51,918 nucleotides of DNA, taken from NCBI GenBank assembly GCA_017545905.1, contig JAFWXL010000112.1, forward strand, positions 1 through 51,918, in the 5' to 3' direction. Shown piece after piece: positions 12,504-21,312 of the stretch. A model generated the notes under the pieces. The model had not been told where the DNA came from. It did no database searches and was given only the letters and a program-made list of their open reading frames with translations. The position numbers were made by a program, and so were the translations under genes. Position 1 is the first letter of the stretch. Every line of letters begins with the position of its first letter. Source of the stretch: Clostridia bacterium. GTDB taxonomy: Bacteria > Bacillota > Clostridia > Christensenellales > Aristaeellaceae.

Positions 12504-15388
12504 CGATATACGATTGGGCGGGGCTGCTGACGGTGGATGACCGGCAGAGCAAGAGCCGCGAGGACTTTGTTGCGACCTGCCCGTGCCACAGTGACAGGCA
12601 TGCAAGCCTGCATGTGTATGTCGGCGGGGAAACAGGACAGGTGGTGCTCAAGTGCCATGCGTGCGGGGCGACCGGCAAGCAGGTATGCGAGGCGCTGGGT
12701 GTGGATCCGAAAGAGCTGTACTGCGACGCATACAGCGGCGAGCGCAGCAAGGTGATCGACATGAAGCGCAAGAGCGCACCGATGAAAGAGAAAAAGCGTG
12801 TGCCTTGTCAAGGCCTGTACAAGGAAAAGGACGTCTGGAAGGACGGCTTTGAGATCAAGGCCGTTTATGAGTACCAGGATCGCGAGGGCAGGATTGTGCT
12901 GCGCAAGGCGCGGCGCGAGAAATTCGACGAGGAAAAGCAGAAGAAGAAAAAGAGCTTCGCGATGCAGAGCCTTGAGGTGGACGGAAAGTGGTATCCGGAT
13001 GCGGGTATTTACATCAACCTGCTGTACCACCTGCCGGAGGTGCTGGAGAATATCGAGCGCAAGGGCACGATCATCATTGCCGAGGGCGAGAAGGACGTGG
13101 ACAACCTGCGCAAGCTCGGCTTCACGGCGACGTGCGGCTTGTGCGGCGGCGGTACCGGCAATCTCGAGGGCAAATGGAATGACGATCATGTGAAGCAGCT
13201 CGAGGGCGCGGAGCAGGTGATCGTGATCCCGGACTATGACGCTGCCGGCGAGGAGCTGGCGCAGCGGATCTGTAAGAGCCTGCAGGGGCATGTAGGAGAG
13301 GTCAGGCTGCTGCGTATCAGCGATCACTGCATGACGCTGCCGGAGAAGGGCGATTTCACCGACTGGGTGGACATCCTCAAGGCAAGCGGCCCGATCACCA
13401 AGAGCGACCTGCTGGCCAAGATGAACAGCATGATCGACGAGGCGCCGGTGTGGACGAAGGACAACGTGCGCAGGTTTGAAAAGAAGGGCGAGAGCAGCGG
13501 CGGCAGCGGCTCGGGCGGTGACGGCGGCGGCGATGACGAGAGCTATTTCGGACTGACCGGATACTGCATCAAAAACGGCTGCCTGGCGCGCGTGATCAAG
13601 GATGGCGCGATGCAGCTGTGCAGCTTCCTGCCGATCCCCAAGGAAACGATTGTGTATGACGATGGCGGCGACGTGCTGGTGGAGTATGTGATCGGCGGCA
13701 AGGCGGCGAGCGGTATGCCGCTCCCTGACGCCGTGGTCAAGGGAGAGGCGGAGCTGACGGCCATGCGCTGGCCGATGAAGTATTGGCAGCACTGGGGCAA
13801 CATCAAGCCCGGCCGGAACATGAAAGAGATGGTGCTTGACGCGATCAACTGCGCGGGCCAGCAGGAGAGCAGGCACAGGATGGTCTACGGCCATACGGGC
13901 ATGCGCAAGGTTGGAGACAAATGGTGCTACCTTCATGCGGGCGGCGCGATCGGCGCTGAGAACGTGAGCGTGCGCCTGGACGGCCCGCTTGCGTATTACG
14001 ACCTGAGCGAGATGATGTGTGACCCGGAGGAAGCTGCAGCGGCAGAGATGATCCTGATCGACATGATTCCTGCGCGCGTGATCTATCCGCTGCTGGCGCA
14101 GGCGTACCTGGCGCCGCTGTACAGCGTGCTTGAGGAGATGCAGGAGCCGCCGAGCTATGTGGTGTTTCTGATTGGTGCGCCGGGTGCAGGCAAATCGACA
14201 GTCGCAGGCTATGTGCAGGCGCATTTCGGCGACTTCTATGTGCGCCGGTTCCCCTCGAACTTCGCAGACACGGCGAACGTGGCGCGTGAAAAGGCCTTCT
14301 GGGCGAAGGATGCGCTGTACACGGTTGACGACTATGTGCCCAACCGCGACGGCGGGCGCATGAATGGCGCGGACATGGTGGCCAATGCGGTCATCAGCGC
14401 CGTGGCTGACCGCGCAGAGCGCGGCGGCCTGAGCGCGGACAAGACGCTGCGCGCAACCAGACCGGCGCGATGCACCTGCATCATGACGGGCGAGGATCTG
14501 CCCAAGCTGACGACGAGCCGACAGATGCGACTTTACCGGATCGACATCCAGGCCGGTGAGATCGCCAAGGACATGAGCGAGCTGAGCGTGCTGCGCGATT
14601 ATGCGCGCATGGGATATTTCCGGGCCTGCATGCGCGGCTACATCGAGAGCCTGCTTTCGCGCTGGGACGGGATCAAGAATGAGCTGCGCGACCGCCTGGA
14701 TCGGGCGTCGGACGAGGCGAGAAAACGCCTGACGCGCAGCGAGGGCCGTTTTGTTGAGGCGAGCATGCACCTGATGATGGGCGTGGAGCTGATGCTGGAT
14801 CATCTGCAGGCGTGCGGCATGCTGGACGAAGTTGGCCGTGCACAGCGCTATGAGGCGGCCTGCGCGGCGATCGCGGCGAACATGGACGAGCAGGGACGCG
14901 GCATTGACGCGACCAAGCCGGACACGATGTGGCTGGCGACGCTGGCTTCGCTGGTCAATACCGGCAGCGTATCCTTCCGAGATCGCAGCGAGCTGAGCGT
15001 CGGAGAGGTTTTCCGCACCGGCATGATCGGCTACAAGGATGAGAAATACTATTATGTCGTCGCGCCGGCAGCGGATGAGGCCATCCGTGAGCGCCTGCGC
15101 AAGGGCGGCGTCGAGCTGGGCGTGAGCAGTCAGAGTATCTACCGGCTGCTGGCTGCCGGCGGACATGTATTCCCGACGTATGACAAGAAGACGGGCAACA
15201 TCAAAGACCCGCAGAAGAACCTGAAAATAGGCGGGCGCACGGTGCGCCTGCTTTGGATCCACAGATGGGTGATCGACGGCGGAAAGCCGCCGGAGGCTGA
15301 CAAGGGCAAGGCGGGCTTTGTGCCGGCGGACGGCGAGCAGCTGCCCATGGAATTCACAGACGGACAAGAGAGGAGCGATCGGCAATGA
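12500..15388 (+). CDS. Phage replicative primase/ATPase (CHC2 finger, Toprim, P-loop ATPase)
   Basis: A 962-residue multidomain replication protein. A CHC2-type zinc finger occupies residues 27-58 (CPCHSDRHASLHVY, CHACGATG). A Toprim domain follows at ~185-265 (GTIIIAEGEKDVDNLRKLGF, then VIVIPDYDAAGEELAQRI, with E and DxD-like acidic residues). Residues ~333-348 are a Ser/Gly linker. The C-terminal half is a DUF927-like ATPase with Walker A GAPGAGKST near residue 559 and a Walker B-like ALYTVDDYVP near 607. It probably primes and unwinds phage DNA. The ATG overlapping the previous stop is preferred over a GTG 9 bases upstream. Confidence 0.9.
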   Translation: MTIYDWAGLLTVDDRQSKSREDFVATCPCHSDRHASLHVYVGGETGQVVLKCHACGATGKQVCEALGVDPKELYCDAYSGERSKVIDMKRKSAPMKEKKRVPCQGLYKEKDVWKDGFEIKAVYEYQDREGRIVLRKARREKFDEEKQKKKKSFAMQSLEVDGKWYPDAGIYINLLYHLPEVLENIERKGTIIIAEGEKDVDNLRKLGFTATCGLCGGGTGNLEGKWNDDHVKQLEGAEQVIVIPDYDAAGEELAQRICKSLQGHVGEVRLLRISDHCMTLPEKGDFTDWVDILKASGPITKSDLLAKMNSMIDEAPVWTKDNVRRFEKKGESSGGSGSGGDGGGDDESYFGLTGYCIKNGCLARVIKDGAMQLCSFLPIPKETIVYDDGGDVLVEYVIGGKAASGMPLPDAVVKGEAELTAMRWPMKYWQHWGNIKPGRNMKEMVLDAINCAGQQESRHRMVYGHTGMRKVGDKWCYLHAGGAIGAENVSVRLDGPLAYYDLSEMMCDPEEAAAAEMILIDMIPARVIYPLLAQAYLAPLYSVLEEMQEPPSYVVFLIGAPGAGKSTVAGYVQAHFGDFYVRRFPSNFADTANVAREKAFWAKDALYTVDDYVPNRDGGRMNGADMVANAVISAVADRAERGGLSADKTLRATRPARCTCIMTGEDLPKLTTSRQMRLYRIDIQAGEIAKDMSELSVLRDYARMGYFRACMRGYIESLLSRWDGIKNELRDRLDRASDEARKRLTRSEGRFVEASMHLMMGVELMLDHLQACGMLDEVGRAQRYEAACAAIAANMDEQGRGIDATKPDTMWLATLASLVNTGSVSFRDRSELSVGEVFRTGMIGYKDEKYYYVVAPAADEAIRERLRKGGVELGVSSQSIYRLLAAGGHVFPTYDKKTGNIKDPQKNLKIGGRTVRLLWIHRWVIDGGKPPEADKGKAGFVPADGEQLPMEFTDGQERSDRQ

Positions 15389-16398
15389 GTACGCAGATCA
15401 CAGTCAATGCCCAGATCCGACGCGCGGAGATTGAGGCGCACATGAGGCATTGCAGGATTGAGGCGCTGCGCAACCTGGTGGAAATCGGCCGCTGGCTGAA
15501 CATCGCCAAACAGGAGGGCGTGGTTCCGCATGGTCAATGGATGCAATGGGCGCAGGAACACTCGGGCCTGAGCGAGCGCGACATGCAGCGGTCGATGCAG
15601 CTTGCGAGAGAAGTGCCGGAGGGCAGCCCGCTGGAGCGCCTGGGCGTGACGAAGATCAGCGCGCTGATCACGCTGCCGGCAGCTGAGCGCGAGGAATTTG
15701 CCGAGAGGATCGGCGCAGATAAACTGAGCAGCCGCGAGGTTGACGCTGCCGTGAAGGCCGCCAGGGCTGAGCGTGACGAAGCGCTGCGCGTCGTTGGCGA
15801 GCAGAAGAAGCGGCTGCGCGAGATGGCGCAGGACAAGGACAAGCTGCTCACCGATGCGATCGCCAGGACGAGGGTAGATGTGACAAAGGAAAAGGAAAAC
15901 GAGATCCGCCGACTTGAAAGCCTGGCGAAGAGCGCGGATCTTGGCAGGAAACAGACTGAGCTTCTGCTGGATGATACCCGGGAGGTGCTGGCGTCTGCGA
16001 AGGCGCATATCAAAGAGCTTGAGCAGAGACTTGAACAGGAGAGGATGCAGAAGTCCATGCCGGATCCGGCGCAGGTGCTTGAGATAAGCAAGCTGCGGGA
16101 GACGATCGCGAAGAAGGAACGCGAGATCGACCGGCTGAGCGATGAGCTGGACGCCGCGCAGACGGCTGCCATGCGCGGCGGTATGAGCGGCAGCGCGGAC
16201 AGGCCCAGCCCGAGCACGGTGATCCTCAGCTCGATCGGCGCGCTGATGGCTCAGGCGGGCCGTGCGCCCGGTGAGCTGGCGAGGCTGCAGGGCATGGATG
16301 CGGAGACACGCGAGATCCTGTGCGGGCAGGCGCGTCTGGTCGGCCAGTGGGCCATGCAGATCCTGGTTGCGTGCGGAGAGGGTGAGATACATGTTTGA
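15385..16398 (+). CDS. DUF3102-like coiled-coil phage protein
   Basis: A 337-residue protein. The N-terminal ~100 residues (ALRNLVEIGRWLNIAKQEGV, VPHGQWMQWAQEHSGLSERD, MQRSMQLAREV) match the DUF3102 pattern found in ParB-like or phage DNA-binding proteins, with an apparent helix-turn-helix. Residues ~125-260 are a long heptad-rich coiled coil. It overlaps the primase stop by 4 bases. A replication- or partition-accessory role is possible, by position only. Confidence 0.7.
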   Translation: MSTQITVNAQIRRAEIEAHMRHCRIEALRNLVEIGRWLNIAKQEGVVPHGQWMQWAQEHSGLSERDMQRSMQLAREVPEGSPLERLGVTKISALITLPAAEREEFAERIGADKLSSREVDAAVKAARAERDEALRVVGEQKKRLREMAQDKDKLLTDAIARTRVDVTKEKENEIRRLESLAKSADLGRKQTELLLDDTREVLASAKAHIKELEQRLEQERMQKSMPDPAQVLEISKLRETIAKKEREIDRLSDELDAAQTAAMRGGMSGSADRPSPSTVILSSIGALMAQAGRAPGELARLQGMDAETREILCGQARLVGQWAMQILVACGEGEIHV

Positions 16399-16819
16399 GC
16401 TTATTTCCGTGGACGGGATGCCAGCGGGCGAACTGATGACGCCGGAGAAGCTGGGCGCGCAGATGCAGCAGCTGCTGGATATGCAGGGAAGAATCATGAG
16501 CGCGCTGCTCAGTCAGCAGCAGGAGATCAGCCGCTTGAGCGCCGCGCTGGCCACCGTGCGCATCAGCCGCACGCAGGAGATCGCGATGAAAGAGGCGATC
16601 AGCGCGAGAGCGGCTCAGCTGGCCAGAGAGGAAGAACTGCCCGGGTGCGAGCGAAGGATCGCCGGTGCGATCCGCAGGACGCTGCGCGAGACGACAGGTG
16701 CCAGGGCGATCGGCGATCTGCAGAGCAGCCAATTTGACCGGGCGATGGACATGGTGAGCGCATGGCGTATGGGCGGCGCGCTGCGCAGGATCAGACGGGA
16801 GGCGGAGCAGAATGGCTGA
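16391..16819 (+). CDS. Phage protein with ORF6C-like C-terminal segment
   Basis: A 142-residue protein. The N-terminus is helical (MTPEKLGAQMQQLLDMQGRI). The C-terminus (CERRIAGAIRRTLRETTGAR, then DLQSSQFDRAMDMVSAWRM) resembles the ORF6C domain at the C-terminus of phage antirepressors. There is no Bro-N domain, so an antirepressor function is not established. It overlaps both neighbours by 8 bases. Confidence 0.6.
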   Translation: MFELISVDGMPAGELMTPEKLGAQMQQLLDMQGRIMSALLSQQQEISRLSAALATVRISRTQEIAMKEAISARAAQLAREEELPGCERRIAGAIRRTLRETTGARAIGDLQSSQFDRAMDMVSAWRMGGALRRIRREAEQNG

Positions 16820-17501
16820 CAGGAAGCACTATCCGATCATCCAGGTCTATCACGATCTTGTGAAAGAGAGAGGCGGCGAGCTGCCCACGACGCGGGAGAT
16901 TGCGGATCTGAGCGGCGCGGTGGTCGGCTATGTGCGCAAGGCGCTTGAGCGAGAGGGCTTGCCGTATCACAAGCAGAGCAGCAATACGGCGGCGCTTGCA
17001 GCGAACATGTGCAAGCGGGCAGAGAAAGACGCGATTTTCCGGGAGAAGCACGCAAGCATGACACGCAGCGCGGGCCGATACCCGACGCGCGTGGAAATGA
17101 ACATAGCCATGGGCTATCAAAAGGGCAGCTCGATGGGCGGAGAGATCGCCAGGCGGCTGGGCCTTGCGCTGACAGCTGAGCGGCAGAGGAAGGAAAAGCC
17201 GCCGGAAAAGAAGGTGGAGCTGCCGCCGGTTGTTCCTGAGCGTGACTTCGGGCACAGGGCGACACCCAGTATGCTGCGGATCATGGAGATCCGTGAGGGC
17301 ATCGGCCTGGGCGAGGGCAAGGGATGGGGACACAGCCCGTCTGAAGGATACGGGGTGACGGATCGCAAGATGATCGTCTGCCCGGTGTGCGGCTCGCGCA
17401 GGCTAATTGCGCCGCGCATGCACCCGTTCTGGCTGCGCGATAAGCAGGGGAAAGTGGTTTTTGTATGCTCGAGAGGATGCACCGGGCAGGCGGCAACATG
17501 A
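16812..17501 (+). CDS. Helix-turn-helix and zinc-ribbon phage protein
   Basis: A 229-residue basic protein. Residues ~1-55 look like a winged helix (PIIQVYHDLVKERGGELPTT, REIADLSGAVVGYVRKALER), and a similar unit follows at ~85-115 (GRYPTRVEMNIAMGYQKGSS). The C-terminus has CPVCGSRRL and CSRGC, probably one zinc site. A DNA-binding regulatory role is likely. I do not recognise a named family. Confidence 0.65.
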   Translation: MADRKHYPIIQVYHDLVKERGGELPTTREIADLSGAVVGYVRKALEREGLPYHKQSSNTAALAANMCKRAEKDAIFREKHASMTRSAGRYPTRVEMNIAMGYQKGSSMGGEIARRLGLALTAERQRKEKPPEKKVELPPVVPERDFGHRATPSMLRIMEIREGIGLGEGKGWGHSPSEGYGVTDRKMIVCPVCGSRRLIAPRMHPFWLRDKQGKVVFVCSRGCTGQAAT

Positions 17502-17511
17502 GGAGGAAAAG

Positions 17512-18048
17512 ATGCACGTGATGGATGGGAGAGAGGGCCGAGAAACGGCCTTCCAGAAGATGACCGGCGAGGAGATCCGCATGACGGTACTGCTTCGCAT
17601 CATGTGGGCCACGATGGACGGTAAAGGGGCGAAGACGCTGGAAAAGCGTTTGCGCTCGATCCCGCGCGGATGGATGCGCTTTCGCCAGGCGATGGGACTG
17701 CTTGACCGGATGTTTGATACGCTGGTGCCGACGATCAACGATCGCCAGCTGGCGCAGATCAACAACACGATCAAAAACGGCGAGGTGACCGTGAAGCTGA
17801 AACGCGCCGGTGCGTATGACGATGACATGAACGTTGTGCGCGCGGATGCGCTGGCGGTTGCCGTCGGTACGGCGATGCGCGCGGAGTGCATGCTGTGTGT
17901 GAAGGAAAGGGCGGACATCAAAAGGTGCCCGCTGCGCAAGGCGATCGATGAGCTGTGCCCGCCGGAGAGTTACAAGACGTCAACCTGCGTATACCGTGAT
18001 CTGGCGCTGGATCATGTGTACCCGGATACGGATCCGAATAAGCTGTGA
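17512..18048 (+). CDS. DUF5651-like phage protein
   Basis: A 178-residue protein resembling DUF5651, common in Firmicutes phages just before the late regulator (the assignment is from memory). The core is MTVLLRIMWATMDGKGAKTL, EKRLRSIPRGWMRFRQ, and a C-terminal cysteine set (CMLCVKERADIKRCPLRKAI, then ELCPPESYKTSTCVYRDL) that could bind zinc. Function unknown. AGGAGGAAAAG precedes ATG 17512. Confidence 0.75.
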   Translation: MHVMDGREGRETAFQKMTGEEIRMTVLLRIMWATMDGKGAKTLEKRLRSIPRGWMRFRQAMGLLDRMFDTLVPTINDRQLAQINNTIKNGEVTVKLKRAGAYDDDMNVVRADALAVAVGTAMRAECMLCVKERADIKRCPLRKAIDELCPPESYKTSTCVYRDLALDHVYPDTDPNKL

Positions 18049-18068
18049 GGAGAGAAGGGAAAGAGGCG

Positions 18069-18560
18069 ATGACAGGCGATAAAGTTGTGCGCGCTGCGAT
18101 GGCGTATGAAAAAGATGTGCAGGCGATCGAGCTGCAGCTGGCGCTGGCGGACGACGTCGCACTGCGTATTACGCAGCAGATCAGCGGGCAGGGGGCGCGC
18201 GGCAGCGGGCACAGCGACAAGCCGCTGGCTGTGATCAGCCGGCGGGACGAACTGACACAGGCCAGGCGTGCAAGAGAATTCTGCTATAAGCTGGAACTGG
18301 CTGAGGCTGCGAGGCTGATCGGGGAGATCCCGTGGATCTCCTGCGCGGACGTGATGCGCCGCACCTGTTTCTCGGGCGACAGTCTGCGGCAGGTGGCCGC
18401 GAGCATGAAGCAGAGCGAAGACGGCGTGAGGAGCCTGCGCAGGCGCGGATGGCGGGCGCTTGCAACGATGAGCAGCGAGCTGGGGAAGAACGCGGAATAT
18501 CTGGAGAAGCGGGGGATTTATGAAGAGGGCATGAGGATCCGGCGCCGTGACCGCCTGTGA
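18069..18560 (+). CDS. Late-gene transcription regulator, sigma-region-4-like (RinA/ArpU type)
   Basis: A 163-residue protein just upstream of the packaging genes, where Firmicutes phages carry RinA/ArpU/Xpf-like late activators. The C-terminal segment RRTCFSGDSLRQVAASMKQS, EDGVRSLRRRGWRAL is a typical sigma-70 region 4 helix-turn-helix. The N-terminal half is helical (YEKDVQAIELQLALADDVAL). Its last codons enter the 10-bp array. It probably activates the promoter at 18676-18702. Confidence 0.75.
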   Translation: MTGDKVVRAAMAYEKDVQAIELQLALADDVALRITQQISGQGARGSGHSDKPLAVISRRDELTQARRAREFCYKLELAEAARLIGEIPWISCADVMRRTCFSGDSLRQVAASMKQSEDGVRSLRRRGWRALATMSSELGKNAEYLEKRGIYEEGMRIRRRDRL

Positions 18561-18679
18561 CCCCTTATGGCCACCCATGGCCACCTATGGCCACCTAGGC
18601 CACCTATGGCCGCCTATGGCCACCTATGGCCGCTTATGGCCACCTATGACCCTTGATGGCACACGATGACCCCTGTTGA
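18541..18679. repeat. Phased 10-bp tandem array, candidate packaging (cos/pac) or origin region
   Basis: Fourteen units of about 10 bases with consensus CC-R-CCTATGG. Examples are CCACCTATGG at 18581, 18600 and 18620, CCGCCTATGG at 18610 and CCGCTTATGG at 18630; one unit (18591-18599) is 9 bases. Outer units are degenerate (CCGCCTGTGA, CCCCTGTTGA). The period equals about one helical turn, so identical faces repeat along the helix. The array overlaps the end of the late regulator and precedes the HNH and terminase genes, the usual place of a cos or pac site. Confidence 0.85.
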
Positions 18680-18702
18680 CCGGGTGAGTGATGTGCTATG
18701 AT
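18676..18702 (+). promoter_or_regulatory. Candidate late promoter
   Basis: TTGACC (18676-18681) is followed 15 bases on by TATGAT (18697-18702) with an extended TGC. The spacing is short but the extended -10 compensates. The -35 box overlaps the last unit of the 10-bp array. Confidence 0.5.
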
Positions 18703-18714
18703 ACAATCACGCAA

Positions 18715-18765
18715 AAGAAGCGGGGAGCGCCAAACGGCGCGGCCTCGCTTTCTTCTGTTTTTGGG
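18715..18765 (+). terminator. Leader hairpin before the packaging genes
   Basis: AGAAGCGGGGAGCGCC and GGCGCGGCCTCGCTTTCT form a long imperfect stem with an AAAC loop, followed by TCTGTTTTT. It lies between the candidate late promoter and the HNH gene, so it could be a terminator or antitermination target controlling late expression. Confidence 0.5.
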
Positions 18766-18772
18766 TGGTTGC

Positions 18773-19117
18773 ATGGGAAAAGAAACGGATCCGTTTTACG
18801 GCACGGACGCATGGAAGCGCGCCAGAGGGCGAGCGCTTGAGCGTGATCATTATTTCTGCGTGAAATGCCGGAAAGCCGGGCGCAAGATTACGCTGGAAAA
18901 CGGGCTGCGGGTGCCGGTACCGGCAGAGATGGTGCACCATATCAAGCCTATCCATGAGCGGCCGGATCTGCGATTGACGCTTTCCAACCTGATCAGCCTG
19001 TGCAACAGCTGCCATGCGGAGGAACACCCGGAGAAGCGGGCGGCAGCCGGCGCGGCGGTGCGCAAAAAGGAGCGTGCGCCTGAGTTTGCGGGTGTGCGAA
19101 TCATCAAGATGAGATAA
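18773..19117 (+). CDS. HNH endonuclease of the packaging module
   Basis: A 114-residue HNH nuclease of the type that precedes terminase in cos-packaging phages and assists large-terminase cleavage. Motifs are DAWKRARGRALERDHYFCVKC, EMVHHIKPIHERPDLRLTLS and NLISLCNSCHAEEH, with two CxxC pairs for the structural zinc and the HH-N-H catalytic residues. ATG 18773 has only a weak GGGTGG upstream, so the exact start is less sure; the more upstream ORF start lies in the promoter/hairpin leader. Confidence 0.93.
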   Translation: MGKETDPFYGTDAWKRARGRALERDHYFCVKCRKAGRKITLENGLRVPVPAEMVHHIKPIHERPDLRLTLSNLISLCNSCHAEEHPEKRAAAGAAVRKKERAPEFAGVRIIKMR

Positions 19118-19131
19118 GGGGAAGTGATGAG

Positions 19132-19569
19132 ATGCCGGGAAGACCGAAAAAGAGGGAGCCGCCGAGCACCGGGCGCGAATGGGATGCGATCCATGAAGGC
19201 CAATTCAAGACGCAGGAGGCCGCGTCGTTTTATTCGGCGCTGATCGATGATCTGGACAAGGCCGGGCATCTGAACGCAGCCACGCGCAGCCTGGCACGCG
19301 ACGCGGCGGCCCAGGAAGACATCATCATCGCGGCGATGAAGGATATCAAGAGCAACGGCGCGGTGGAGAAGATCGAGCAGGGCAGTCAGAAGCTGCGCGT
19401 GGAAAACCGGTACCTCAAAGCGAAGCACAAGGCGGAGGTGCGCAAGCAGGATATCCTGGAAGCGCTGGGCATGCTGCCGGGCAAGAAGAGCCCGGGCAGG
19501 CCGGCGAAGGAAAAGGACGAGGACGAGACGCCCGAGGATGATCCGGACAAAGAGTGGGAGGCGTTCTGA
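19132..19569 (+). CDS. Terminase small subunit, P27 family
   Basis: A 145-residue protein starting with the family-typical MPGRPKK. The central helices (FYSALIDDLDKAGHLNAATR, SLARDAAAQEDIIIAAMKDI) and QKLRVENRYLKAKHKAEVRK match phage terminase small subunits. The C-terminal ~30 residues are acidic. It probably recognises the packaging site, perhaps the array ~500 bases upstream. Its stop overlaps the large-subunit start. Confidence 0.88.
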   Translation: MPGRPKKREPPSTGREWDAIHEGQFKTQEAASFYSALIDDLDKAGHLNAATRSLARDAAAQEDIIIAAMKDIKSNGAVEKIEQGSQKLRVENRYLKAKHKAEVRKQDILEALGMLPGKKSPGRPAKEKDEDETPEDDPDKEWEAF

Positions 19570-21296
19570 TGCCGCAGAGCAAGGCTGCGGACGTCATTGC
19601 GAGCGTCCCGCACAAATATGCGACTGACGCTGTCGAGGGCAAGATCGTCGTGTGCAACGCGATCCGGGATCAGTGCGCACGGTTCCTTGAGATGATCGAG
19701 GAGAGCTACAAGCGCGAAACCCCGTATGTGTTCGATCTGGATCGCGGGCTCAAGCCGGTCAGATTCTGCGAAACATTCATGACGCCGACGGCCGGCGCAC
19801 ACGACAAGATGAAATTCATGCCGTGGCAGACCTGGGTGGATGCGCAGGCTTTTGGCTGGATCGACAGGACGACGGAAGCGCGCATGGTGCGCGAGGTGCT
19901 GGAGCTGGTCGGACGCGGTAACGGCAAGACGGCGCACGGCGCCGGCCTGGGCGCTTATATGCTGACCAAGGACGGCGAACGCGGCCCTGACGTCTACTAT
20001 GCGGCCAACAGCAAAGAGCAGGCGCGCATCGGCTACGATGACAGCTGCGAGCTGATCCAGGCATCGCCGACGCTGAGCCGGCACATCAAGGTCGGCGTGC
20101 GCGTGACGAGGCCGCGCGAGGGCGGCGGCCGCATGATGCCGCTGCACAATGATGCGCGGCGACTGGACGGCCTGCGCCCACACTTCGCGCTCAAGGATGA
20201 GCTCGAGGCGGAGCAGAGCTTTGATCAGATCAGTCAGCTGCGCAGGCCGCTGAAAAAGAGACATCAGCCGATGCTATGGTACACGGCGACAGCCGGTTAT
20301 GTGCTCAGCGGCCCGCTGATGTACTACTACAATTTCGGCAAGCAGATCCTTGGCAAGGATCCGAGCGTGAGCGCACGCGCTGCGCTCAGATTTATGCCGA
20401 TCATCTACGAGCTGGACGCAGACGACGACTATGAAGATCCGGCGAACTGGATCAAGGCCAACCCGTCGATCGGCTATCTGCTGGACATCGATGAGCTGAT
20501 CGACGACTGGGAGACGAGCAAGCGCAGCCCGCAAGAGCGCGCGGACTTCATCACCAAGCAGCTGAACATCTTTGTGGACAGCAGCGAGGCGGGCTATGTG
20601 GACTTTGACACAATCAAGGCCAACCGGACGACGTTTGACGCGCGCGAGCTCGTCGGGCGGCCCTGCTGGGGCGGTTTCGACTTGTCGAGCACGGAGGACT
20701 TCACGGCGGCTGCGCTGCTGTTTGAGCTGGACGATGGACGCCTGGCGATCATCGTGCACAGCTGGGTACCGCAGGAAAAGGTGAACAAGGGGAACGAGAA
20801 GGAGCTGGACTGGGGCCATCTGCAGATGCTGGGCCTGGTGGACATCGTTCCGGGCCGGTATGTGGATTACACGCTGGTGCTGGACTGGTTCAAACGGATG
20901 GCAGGCCGGTACCGCATCAAGAGCATCGGATACGATCCGTTTAATGCGAGCGATCTGGTGCGAATGATGACTGTCGAGGGACTTCATACCACGGGCATCC
21001 GGCAGGGCCCGCAGAGCCTGAACGACCCCATGAAGCGCCTGCATGAGACGCTGCTGGACGGAAAGATTACGCACAACGGCGATGAGATGTTTGAGTGGTA
21101 CCTGTCCAATGTGCGGCTGCGCAGAGACTTTTTCGACCTGGAAAAGGAAAACTGGATGCCGAGCAAGCGCTCGCGATTCAAGAAAATCGACGGCTTTATG
21201 GCCGTCCTTTTTGCTTTCAGCGAGTACAGGCGCATGCGTCCGGTGACGAGCAGCCGCTGGCAGAAGAGCCGGATTATTCAGAAGAGTTTGTATTAG
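19569..21296 (+). CDS. Terminase large subunit
   Basis: A 575-residue packaging motor. The ATPase domain has a Walker A-like GRGNGKT (residues 115-121) and a Walker B-like FALKDELE (206-213), then the coupling segment MLWYTATAGYVLSGPLMYYY. The RNase H-fold nuclease starts at CWGGFDLSSTEDFTAAALLF, with further acidic positions in IGYDPFNASDLV. Domain order and length are those of HK97-type TerL. The start (TGATG overlap with the small subunit) supports translational coupling. Confidence 0.95.
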   Translation: MPQSKAADVIASVPHKYATDAVEGKIVVCNAIRDQCARFLEMIEESYKRETPYVFDLDRGLKPVRFCETFMTPTAGAHDKMKFMPWQTWVDAQAFGWIDRTTEARMVREVLELVGRGNGKTAHGAGLGAYMLTKDGERGPDVYYAANSKEQARIGYDDSCELIQASPTLSRHIKVGVRVTRPREGGGRMMPLHNDARRLDGLRPHFALKDELEAEQSFDQISQLRRPLKKRHQPMLWYTATAGYVLSGPLMYYYNFGKQILGKDPSVSARAALRFMPIIYELDADDDYEDPANWIKANPSIGYLLDIDELIDDWETSKRSPQERADFITKQLNIFVDSSEAGYVDFDTIKANRTTFDARELVGRPCWGGFDLSSTEDFTAAALLFELDDGRLAIIVHSWVPQEKVNKGNEKELDWGHLQMLGLVDIVPGRYVDYTLVLDWFKRMAGRYRIKSIGYDPFNASDLVRMMTVEGLHTTGIRQGPQSLNDPMKRLHETLLDGKITHNGDEMFEWYLSNVRLRRDFFDLEKENWMPSKRSRFKKIDGFMAVLFAFSEYRRMRPVTSSRWQKSRIIQKSLY

Positions 21297-21312
21297 AAAC
21301 GAGGAGGAGAGT

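Noticed and set aside
12281-15385. Very long open frame (about 1,030 codons) antisense to the primase gene
   Set aside because: It mirrors codon bias of the GC-rich primase gene, has no ribosome-binding site, and its translation is low-complexity His/Ala/Arg/Leu-rich. Similar antisense frames lie opposite most long phage genes (for example 26240-27427, 27205-28752, 44018-45715).
16391-16819. Calling the 142-aa protein an antirepressor
   Set aside because: Only an ORF6C-like C-terminal segment is visible; there is no Bro-N or KilA-N domain.
18541-18679. 10-bp array as a CRISPR array
   Set aside because: Units are contiguous with no spacers, far too short, and there are no cas genes.
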